Source: Owenia fusiformis
Taxonomy: Eukaryota; Annelida; Polychaeta; Sabellida; Oweniidae
Length of the DNA: 64,000 nt
NCBI GenBank assembly: GCA_903813345.2
Contig: CAIIXF020000007.1
Coordinates: 38,422,671 to 38,486,670 of the forward strand
Reading direction: 5' to 3'
Shown here: piece after piece, positions 35,801-47,800 of the stretch
Layout: each line of letters begins with the position of its first letter
Position numbering within the stretch: position 1 is the first letter of the stretch
Notes under the pieces: generated by a model
Seen by the model: only the letters and a program-made list of their open reading frames with translations
What the model was told of the DNA's origin: nothing
Databases searched by the model: none
Made by a program: the position numbers and the translations under genes

Positions 35801-38800
35801 TCCTGTCTCTGTTTGTGATTCCTGATCATTGATATTGCAGCATATAATTTCATGTAAAGGTTTGTCCATGTTATTGATGTTGACTGTTTGGGATAATGGT
35901 TCTAATCCTGGATTACTGCTTGTTACTTCTAAGGGACTATCTAAGGTTTCCAAATGATCACTGTTGCTCTGTTCACTGGCATGTAGCGATTATAGCGGTC
36001 CTGTCTTGGCTTATTGAATTGTTACGAAGTTACGTATGCGGTGCGGAAGTTAGAGAGCAAATGACCATCATTTCAATGTAATAGTTTATGCAGGAAAATT
36101 GAGATTAGGCCATTGGAGTATTTGTTTCATGCATTTGTAAAACATTACCCACTCATAGGTCATACTTATCGTTCAACCAATAACTCAAATATATGCCCTT
36201 GTACACCGATCACCTGTTGAAATTAATACAGGCCGATTTCAACAAATGTAAACGGCGATATATTTAAAATCGTATTCAAGCATGACCACGTCCCAGCTTC
36301 TTTTGTTTTCTTTGCAACTAAGCTATGACTGCAGTCTATTCAGTGTTGCGTATCGAACCTTGTTTATTATAAAAATAGTGCAACAACAAGCAAAATTCAC
36401 ACATTTACCTTACACTTATTCTCAACTGAAGACATTTAATTTATCTCTTAGGTTTTACATTATAAATATCTTAAGATGCAGAATACGAAAATAGAGGCTT
36501 AGTCTGATTTTAGAGAAATGAAAAGAAAAATGTCCACACCCTACACAAAATATTTATGGTTCCCCGGGAATACGTATGTGCTGCTTGTATATTAGAATCG
36601 TATTCCAGTTACAGGAAGAAGTACATATCATGGTAAACTATATACAACAGTTATGCACTTGGAGGTTTTGGATACAGGGAATATCCCGAGGGATATATAA
36701 TATATCTTCCCTTGGTCCCTTCGGTCCCTCGGGAAGATATATTGTATATCCCTCGGGATATTCCCTGTATCCAAAACCTCCAATTGCATAACCCCTATAT
36801 ATTGGCCAAGGGATAATCCCAATATCCTGAACCGCGACTATAGGATAATATGTTTATCCCATACCAATCTTGGTCATCTGGTTCACATTGTTAAATCGTG
36901 GAAACATTTTAGAATATTCATGTCCAGTTTTGTTTTCTTGGCCGTGGGCGGATTTTCATGTTCTCTCAAATATTCCCATATTTATTTTCTCGAATTTTTA
37001 TTGATTAAGTGGATGCTCTTTCCTTTTTTTTAACTATCAAACAGACCCTGATTGTCTGTGTTTTCTCCATTGCCGTTTACAGTCATTCCGCGAACGTTAC
37101 AAATTATGAACAAATATGCAAGCGGCGATTATGACGTAGCGGGCAGATATACTATATCTGCCCGCTTGGAGCGGGACGTAAAGCTTTATCCCATGGTTGC
37201 AAGGAGGATATAGATCGAATATCATATGATGATATATTTGATATGTGGATCAAGATATCATATTTTAGCAAACAATTTACAAACAATCGAATATCACTTT
37301 TAAACTATCGAATATCACATCTTAAATAGAGGATATCCTATGATTTATGAGTGATATGATCTTTATCCACGAATGGATATGATATCTGCACGAGTGAGCG
37401 TAGCGAGAGAGTGCAGATATCAACATCCATGAGTGGATTAAAATCATATCACGAGTAAATCATAGGATGTTCTTTATATTCCATAGTTAAAGTCATCATC
37501 AGAATCGTCGGGAATTAAGTGATTTAAAACGTATTTTCCAAACGATACGGCGATATTGACACTTAGCCTCGTTCTGAGTCTGAAGTAGCAAAAATCCATA
37601 AACCATGGCATACGGCGCCGTATGTCATGGCTAAAACACCGTATGCTATGGTTAAGTGAAAATTTGCCAAAAATATCATATTTTACCACTGATTTCAAAA
37701 ATACCGTTTTTATTTTGACATGTTATCCTATGGATATCATGCTAACTATGGAATAATGTAGGAATATCCTATGGCTCTGAAAAATATCACTTATATCCAT
37801 GAGTGGATATTGATATCTTCGCGAGTGAGCGCAGCGAATGAGTGAAGATACTGATATCCATGAGTGGATATAAGTGATATTTTTGAAAAACCATAGGATT
37901 GTCCGTTTATCCCATTGGGAATTATTATCCAGTGAACATTGAATAGTCAGATAAATTGCAATGGAAATTCCATTTCGTCTGACATTTTGATTGCGATAAT
38001 TCAACGAACGTCATATACGTGACGTAACAGAGTGGTGTGTATTTAATGCGAACGCCGTAAAAACAAGATCCCAAAAAATAAAAATATATAATAAATATAT
38101 AAACAATCGTTTTGCTGAATTAATAAAAAAAATTGAAAAAATCAAAGCCATCGAATATCACCTTTGAAACCATCAAATATCACTTTTGAAACCATCGAAT
38201 ATCACCTTTCAATAAGTGATATTCGATGGTTTCAAAAGTGATATTCGATGATTTGGGAATTGTTTGCTAAAATATGATATCTTCATCCACGTATCAATTA
38301 TATCTTCACGTGATATTCGATATATATCCTTGTAACCATGGGATAAATAAGGGTTATGTACTGGGAGGTTTTGGATATGGGGTTTTTCCAGAGGGAGATA
38401 TGCATATCTACCTGAGGGACCGTAGGGACAGAAAGTAGATGTGCATATCTCACGAGGGATGAACCCAATATCCAAACCGACCGTACATAACTGCTTTATC
38501 CTATACCAAGTAGAGTTTTCAGTAGTACAAGGTGTAAAAAATAAACAAATCATTCATATGCAAAGTCATTTTATTGCATTTCCACTTTTTTTGAAGCGGG
38601 AAGATACGCCCCGAAGCGGGAAGATATACACCGAAGCGGGAGATATGACGGGAGATATGGAGGTTCTTGATATGGAAACCTCAAAATCAGGATACGGGAT
38701 ATATCTTACCAACTTATCTCCCTAAAACCCTACTTGGCATAGGATAAATCAAGATAATTTCTACTCGCATCTTTTCTATTCCACATGTTTGGGAAAAGTG

Positions 38801-41800
38801 TACAGGAAAATCTCCATGTTCAATTGATGTATGATCAATATATACGAATCGAATGTATTCTCGTGTGCATTACAATATCCACATTGAAACATTTTTGGCC
38901 TGCAATGGACGTATAATGAATTAGAATATGAGGCCGTGTTATCATTCTAATGTAAAGTCGTGGTAGTTACTGTGGTATTGGGTTGCAAGTTAATATCAGA
39001 TTCAATGCAAATTAATCATCTAATATCAGATGCGCGATCAGTCCAATAATCTAATTTCAGGTCATCAGTTCGATATCTAGCACTTGTTCTAACGACACGG
39101 TATTACTAGGCTATCATATTATAAATACACACACATATAAAACAATCAAACTGGTACACGATATAAGCACGACTGCTCTTTCAATTGAGTATAAATGTTG
39201 ATAAACTTTCCCGGAAGCCAAGACATACACGTTTAGACGATGCTATTTTCAGTTCAGTGTAAGAGTAAATGCCCGGATATCGAGGCTTTTTCGTGTAAAG
39301 TTTTAACCAAGCATCTAAAATCGGGTTATATTGCGTGTAGAATTTATCGATATCAGGGCCGCTACATGCCAGTGTCTGTTGTGTGTTCATATTTGTTGAA
39401 TGTGTCATGTTCTCAACCAAACGTCTATGTGCTATTTGATACGGTCCCTCGATTTCTTGACTAGGAAATGTTTTAACCTGAGTTGATTTTTCATTCAAAT
39501 GAGGTGTACTTGTTGCTTGTGGATTTAAATCCATGCTTGATTGACCACTTGAAGTAAAACTACTCCGTGTATTGTTTCCTGAATCAGCTGTGTCAAACTG
39601 TTCATTGAAACGGCTAATCCTATTTCTATCACGCTTGACCTTGCTGTTCATTTGTTTGACTTCTGTACTGTCATGGCTAGTTGAAAATTTCAATGTTACT
39701 GTTGTTTCCCCAGATGTTCCTCTTACTCTGTAGTCTATAAATCCTTGTCCTTGTTGAAACAGTAAATCCATGAGGTTCTCCAGTACTTTAGGTATCATGC
39801 TGTACACAAATTGTTCAAGTCTATAGATTATTTCAACACAAAATTGCTAAAATGTGTGAGCTAAATAAAACGTGTCTTGTTCTGCCTGATCTATACCAAA
39901 AAAAAATTATTATTTGCGCTTTTTTCGTTTAGTACGGTTTTGTTATAATTGCCGAGGTCATATAAACGGGATAAAACAATGATTATCGTTGACTGCGCAC
40001 ACACAAAACATTTACGTCGAGTGAACAGTGTTATTAAAAACAACAAGCTTTAGAATACAAAGCCCAGTAGTGTGGTAATAAGCTGTACACTACCACTGCT
40101 GCATGTACATATTAGGGCTCATAAAGAGTGGATAGGGAGGTTGTGTTTGTCACTTTTAAATTTTACATTTCAAAATTGCCATTTTACATGTCATAATTTC
40201 TTGGTTTCATTCGTTTAGCCGATCAAAACATTGTAAAACAATAAATCGTCTGTTACGTATAATCAATTTTGTTCAGTTTTGATTAGTTGTCATAATGAAG
40301 TTACGTTCATCTAAATCCATGTTTCAAAACAAAAATCATATTTTCTTCACTTCAAAATACTTCAGTGAGATGAATGCTCTGAATTGTCGTTTGCAATAAC
40401 TTATTGTCGTATTCGTTCTTTTATCTACTCGATAGAAGCATTTAGTCGTACATTTGATGCCAGGTCACCTTCTCGCGTACCTCTTGGGGAGCCCCACATT
40501 TGTGTCTGTACTCATGGAAGTAAATTCCCCGGTGTAGCCGAAAGCCACAAACTTTCAACAATTTCGAAATGGCCAAATTCTCTCATATATACTCATATTT
40601 TATTAATTATCACCTACAAAGTATTGCTAATAACTATATGTAATTTCAATAAGGAAACTTATCTGGCTACATGTAAATTCAATATCAACACCAGATGTTC
40701 GCTCAACACGTCCTGGCTTACCTTGTAATGACAAACCCTGGGTTTTCGCTATTTATAGTTTATCAACACCTGGACGCATGCGCATTTTATAGTTTATCAG
40801 GCACTTTAACGATGATTTTTTAGACAAAATCAAAGTTAGCTACGTATATCACAGAGTTTATACTGGCGGATTAGACTAGTTCATTTTTTATATGTGTGTG
40901 AAAGCTTTCTCTTATTTGCGCTTTTTTCGTTTAGTACGGTTTTGTTATAATTGCCGAGGTCATATAAACGGGATAAAACAATGATTATCGTTGACTGCGC
41001 ACACACAAAACATTTACGTCGAGTGAACAGTGTTATTAAAAACAACAAGCTTTAGAATACAAAGCCCAGTAGTGTGGTAATAAGCTGTACACTACCACTG
41101 CTGCATGTACATATTAGGGCTCATAAAGAGTGGATAGGGAGGTTGTGTTTGTCACTTTTAAATTTTACATTTCAAAATTGCCATTTTACATGTCATAATT
41201 TCTTGGTTTCATTCGTTTAGCCGATCAAAACATTGTAAAACAATAAATCGTCTGTTACGTATAATCAATTTTGTTCAGTTTTGATTAGTTGTCATAATGA
41301 AGTTACGTTCATCTGAATCCATGTTTCAAAACAAAAATCATATTTTCTTCACTTCAAAATACTTCAGTGAGATGAATGCTCTGAATTGTCGTTTGCAATA
41401 ACTTATTGTCGTATTCGTTCTTTTATCTACTCGATAGAAGCATTTAGTCGTACATTTGATGCCAGGTCACCTTCTCGCGTACCTCTTGGGGAGCCCCACA
41501 TTTGTGTCTGTACTCATGGAAGTAAATTCCCCGGTGTAGCCGAAAGCCACAAACTTTCAACAATTTCGAAATGGCCAAATTCTCTCATATATACTCATAT
41601 TTTATTAATTATCACCTACAAAGTATTGCTAATAACTATATGTAATTTCAATAAGGAAACTTATCTGGCTACATGTAAATTCAATATCAACACCAGATGT
41701 TCGCTCAACACGTCCTGGCTTACCTTGTGATGACAAACCCTGGGTTTTCGCTATTTATAGTTTATCAACACCTGGACGCATGCGCATTTTATAGTTTATC

Positions 41801-44800
41801 AGGCACTTTAACGATGATTTTTTAGACAAAATCAAAGTTAGCTACGTATATCACAGAGTTTATACTGGCGGATTAGACTAGTTCATTTTTTATATGTGTG
41901 TGAAAGCTTTCTCTTATTTGCGCTTTTTTCGTTTAGTACGGTTTTGTTATAATTGCCGAGGTCATATAAACGGGATAAAACAATGATTATCGTTGACTGC
42001 GCACACACAAAACATTTACGTCGAGTGAACAGTGTTATTAAAAACAACAAGCTTTAGAATACAAAGCCCAGTAGTGTGGTAATAAGCTGTACACTACCAC
42101 TGCTGCATGTACATATTAGGGCTCATAAAGAGTGGATAGGGAGGTTGTGTTTGTCACTTTTAAATTTTACATTTCAAAATTGCCATTTTACATGTCATAA
42201 TTTCTTGGTTTCATTCGTTTAGCCGATCAAAACATTGTAAAACAATAAATCGTCTGTTACGTATAATCAATTTTGTTCAGTTTTGATTAGTTGTCATAAT
42301 GAAGTTACGTTCATCTGAATCCATGTTTCAAAACAAAAATCATATTTTCTTCACTTCAAAATACTTCAGTGAGATGAATGCTCTGAATTGTCGTTTGCAA
42401 TAACTTATTGTCGTATTCGTCCTTTTATCTACTCGATAGAAGCATTTAGTCGTACATTTGATGCCAGGTCACCTTCTCGCGTACCTCTTGGGGAGCCCCA
42501 CATTTGTGTCTGTACTCATGGAAGTAAATTCCCCGGTGTAGCCGAAAGCCACAAACTTTCAACAATTTCGAAATGGCCAAATTCTCTCATATATACTCAT
42601 ATTTTATTAGTGGAAAATGCCATTGTCATCATTACCATATGGAAGGGCCCACGTAATGTATACTTTCAAGACAAACTTAATGCTATCAAGGAAATTTCAG
42701 TAGAGGCCTTAACTGATAGCAAAATTCTTGTAACTGAGGCTCAAGCCCATGACATATTGGATCCTCAAAATTAATAATGACAGGTCCCCATGAACTATTG
42801 ACATATGTAGAGCTGTAGCTATACAGCTATTGTACATTTTCTATTGGCAAGGTCAGTTTTTCTAGTCTTGACATGAGGAGTAACGGTATTATTTTTCATG
42901 AATACAGTACTAATTTAGATGTAGTAACTTTGGGATTATAACAACAGTCAGCCTTGAAAATCAAATATCACTGTTTCTACTCATGTCATTACAAGATCAC
43001 AATTGCCTTATATGACTTTGAGTAAATCACTCACTCAAGTGAATAGCCTAATCTGGCTGAAACATTTTCTTATTAACTTACTCATACTATCAGCTATTGT
43101 TTTTCTTTCCAGTGTGAAATCACTAGGACTAGAGTTGTTACTGAGAAAGATACAACATCAATTTCATTAAAGAATAAGTGATTAATTATTCGTATTGATC
43201 TTGCTATATTTTACCAAATATAGTACATTTCTACCTTATTTCTCATCTTGTTTTTCCCTACTATGCATTATGTGCAAGTGGTGTCTTGGTATATAATACT
43301 CAGTACCGCACCTTGCTAATTTATCTCTTATCCAGTTGTTTTTCACCAGTATGGAGCATGTTCCATGTTACTGTTTTATTATATCAAATACAGTCTTTGC
43401 CACTTGATCTTTCAATTTGATCTCTTATCTCATGCATCACCATTGTGGAGCATGTTCCATCTTACTGTATCTCTATACCAATTACAATACGTTGCTACAT
43501 CAGATCTCACATCTTATTCCACACCAGTGTGGAGTATGTCCCATCTAATTGTATTTTAGCAAATACAATCAGTGTGGACTATGCTTTATCTTGCAATATA
43601 TGATTATACTTTGATCTCCCATTTTGTTTTGTTTTTACCAGGGAGTACTAATTTGAGACATAATATTTACAGTACTGTGTGTATATAGAATTTATTTAAT
43701 GCATTTTATTCTTACTGTTAAAGTATGGAAGCAGCTTCATTCCAGTGTCTGACTTACTTAGCATACAATGATAAGAACTCTAAATATCTTTGACATGAAT
43801 ATTGGAATAGGCATTTGGGGTTCATTTTTCATACATCTTTTATTCTTGTGTCTAGTCAACTCTCCAGTGAGGGATGGTATAGGTTAAAGGTGCAGGTATA
43901 ACATTGCAATTATGGAGGGCCCGTATAGGATCCTACAACAGTTCTACTTATGCCCCTTCATCCAAACTTAAGACAGACCACACCCCAACTAATATGAGGT
44001 CAATGATTATTTTCATTCTCATGGTAATGGGTATACTATCTACAATTCTGATAGTAACTCTGAAACATTTTGCATACTGCTACGTAGTGGTAATAACACT
44101 GCTATTCATGTCACATTTTGTGCTCTTCTTTTGTGCTCTACCAGTAAGTATTATTCTCTTCATTATTAAAAATGTTAAACATTTCAATCCACTTGCCATG
44201 ATTCAAGCTACTGCATTATTTAGCCTATTCTTATTGGTACCAGGCTCAACAATATACCTACTGAATCCATCACTTGTTTGTCTACTTATTCTAGCGGGTG
44301 ACGTACATCCTAACCCAGGTCCCAAAACATGTGAAAAGATTTCCTTCCTCTTTTCAAACATTAATAGCTTACTTGCGGATTCAGGCTCCAGATTTGAAGA
44401 CCTGAAGCAAAGAGTGACTGACTTGAATCCAAGCTTTGTAGGGTTGTGTGAAACTGGAAATATTGAAAATAGCCTTGATCTTCCCGATTTAAAGTTAGAA
44501 CACTACCGGAATCCACTTTTCACTCCACTAGGTCGAGGACTTGTCATTTATTCTCATGAAGATATTTCTGTTAAGCCTTATAATCATAATCTCTACATTA
44601 ATAATCTTGATATCTTATTAGCTGAAATCTCTGTTGACCACAAAAAGATCATTTTCGGCATTTGTTATAGATCACCAAGTCAATCTGCAGAAGAAACTCG
44701 AATTTATTTTAACCGTTTACATCAGCAACTTGATATCATTAAAAACGATGCAAATAAATATGATCAAGTTTTACTCATGGGAGATCTCAATGCAAAAAAT

Positions 44801-47800
44801 CCAGCTTGGTTTCAGAATGATGAAAATCTTGCTGGTGAATTACTTTTAGACTGTCTTGATGCACATAATTTTATACAAATAGTTGACAAACCAACACGGA
44901 TAACTAGCACTTCAAAAACTTGCATCGATCATATCTTTACAAATTCACCAAACTCTATTGATTCTTGGTCAATCGATGCTCCTATTGGAAGATCTGATCA
45001 TGGTACCCTTTTTACAACTTTAAATCTCAACTTTACAAAGAATCCTCCATTTAAAAGAACTCTGTATCAATATGACAAAACAAATATAGCAAATTTAAAT
45101 AATGAAATTAGACAAACTGACTGGGATAGTATCTTGACAAGTTCAAATGATTTGGATAAATGCACTTCTGATTTCATAGAGAAACTCAAATGTATATCAT
45201 GAGAAAATCCCAAATCACACTAAAACAATAAAATCAAATGATCAACCATGGTATAATGAGCATTTAAAGGTTGAAATGAATAAAAAACGACAGTTATATA
45301 AACGTAATGAAAAAAACCCATGTCCTTTAAATTTTGAACTCTACAGAAACCAGGCCCTTAAAGTTTCAAATCTTATATCCTCAGCTAAAATTCAACATGA
45401 AAAAAATGCCATACAAAAAGTTGAATCCTTAAATAAGAATGATAAAAACTTTTGGAAATTGGTAACCAAATTAATAGGGAGAAATAACACTTCAAGTAGT
45501 ATTCCAGCTCTTTATGATACAAATGGAAAAACCTTAAATACAAACACTGACAAGGCAAATGGCTTTCTTAATTTTTTTGTGAATAAATATGACTACAATA
45601 TCCCCGATGATTACAAACCCACCTTTCCAATGCGAACAAATTCCCTTCTTGTTTCGATTAGAACAGATGTATCCGAAGTTATGAAATTGATCCTAGGTTT
45701 AGACACATCCAAGGCTTGTGGCCCTGATCTCATTACTAATAAAATGCTCCATTTATCCGCTCCTTCAATCTCTTATCCTTTGACTAAATTATTTAACATG
45801 TTATTACAGCAAAGCGTATTTCCAAAATCTTGGAAGATTGGTAGCATTTGCCCAATCCACAAGAAAAATAACAAGTCAGACCTGTCAAATTATAGACCTA
45901 TAACTCTTTTGGACTGTATATCAAAACTTTTTGAAAGAATAATTGCAAACAGAATAAAACAACATCTCATTTCAAATGACCTGTTATTCAAATTTCAATC
46001 TGGATTTTTGCCGGGTCACAGTACCCAATCCCAACTTGTTGCCATTGAACATCTTATCCAATCAAATCTTGATCAAGGTAAGGGAGTTAAAGCTCTTTTT
46101 CTTGATATTGCCTCCGCCTTTGACTGCGTACCTCACAATCTTCTACTACTTAAATCAAAATCATATGGTCTGCAGGGACAAGTTCTAAATCTCCTTAAAT
46201 CCTATCTTTACGAAAGAAGAGTCAGAGTGAACATTTCAGGATCCTCATCATCTTTATCACAAACACATGCTATCAAAAGTGGAGTGCCACAAGGATCAAT
46301 ACTAGGTCCCCTTCTCTTCTTACTATATATAAACGACCTACCCGATAATATGAATACTGATTGCTTTATATATGCAGATGATACGTCTATATACTTCCCG
46401 TTTAGTACTAAAAATCCTTCAGAAATTGATAACAAAGTAACCCAAGCAATAGAAAGAATTGAATCATGGTCTATTAAATGGAAACTCAACTTTAAACCTG
46501 AAAAAAGTGTCGAAATAATTTTTCATAATTCCAGAATTAAACTTGGCCAAGTGAACAATTCCTTTATGAATAATGCTTTAATAAAAAGGGAAACATCGCA
46601 TAAACATTTAGGCTATACCTTTGATGAGCACATGTCTAACAAACAACATATAATTGCCATAAGAAACAAAGTAAACAAGCTCCTGAATCCTCTCAGATCA
46701 CTGCAAAAGAAACTAAATTCCAATGTCCTCGAAACTATTTTCATGTCTTTCATTCGACCACACTTTGAATATGGCGCAATACTCTACGATTCCTCTACTC
46801 AAAGTGTCCTTAACATATTAAATAAATTATTCTATCAAGCTGCTCTTATATGCAGTGGATGTTTACATGGTAGTAGTTCAATTAAGGTAAAGAATACACT
46901 CACATGGCCTGATCTAGAAACAAGGCGGTCAATAAAATAAATAAATTCATGTTTAGAGTTAAAAATAATCTCACTCCAAGCTATGTGAAAGATATCTTTG
47001 AACCTCTGAGGATTCAAAATCCCCGAGAACTCAGATCAAATCCTGATTTCAAAATACCTGCCAAAAGCTCAACCAAATTTAGAAACTCTTCTGTCCTCAA
47101 TGCTATCTCCCACTGGAATAAGCTACCAAAGTATATTCGAGAAAGCACAACAATTACCAGCTTCAATAACTTACAAAAAAATAAAATCCCTAAGCCCTCC
47201 TTTTTACCAACTACTAAATCAAAGTTAAAAAGAAATCAAGAAATAATTCTCAATAGATTCAGAGTTGACTTACTCACTAAAGCTCAGCTATATGGCCATA
47301 ATTTTACTTATATTGAAACACCAAACTGCGCTTGTGGTGTGCCTGAAACTCCAAAACATTTATTCTTTTATTGTCCAAATAAAGCACAAAATAGGAACAC
47401 TTTTCTTGCACTTGTAGAGACTTACAAGCCTTTAGCTATAAGGAACAAAAGCCAATTTATAAATTTTCTGAAACATGGCAGTGAAGATTTATCGCTGGCA
47501 CAAAATAATGAACTTTTTGCTCTTGTTGCCAATTTTTTACTGGAGAACTCTTAACATAATCATAATTCTCTATGGGACCCTCCAAGCAAGTATTAACTAT
47601 GCCTACTATTCCCTCACTGAGACTATGACACATGACCCCAGCCTGTCCTATTTCCCATTTCTTATCCAAATTGCTGCTATTCTTCCATATTACATGCATT
47701 TACATTTGTAATTAAATTTATGTATTTTCTAGCTTAGCCTATAATGCTTTATAAGCGATTGGCAAGCCATTCTTGTAAAACATGATTATGATGAAATAAA

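Noticed and set aside
40384-42774. The same 114-codon open frame found three times
   Set aside because: It is carried by the 1,002-bp triplication, overlaps a MITE and resembles no protein. The third is merely extended by fusion to LINE sequence.
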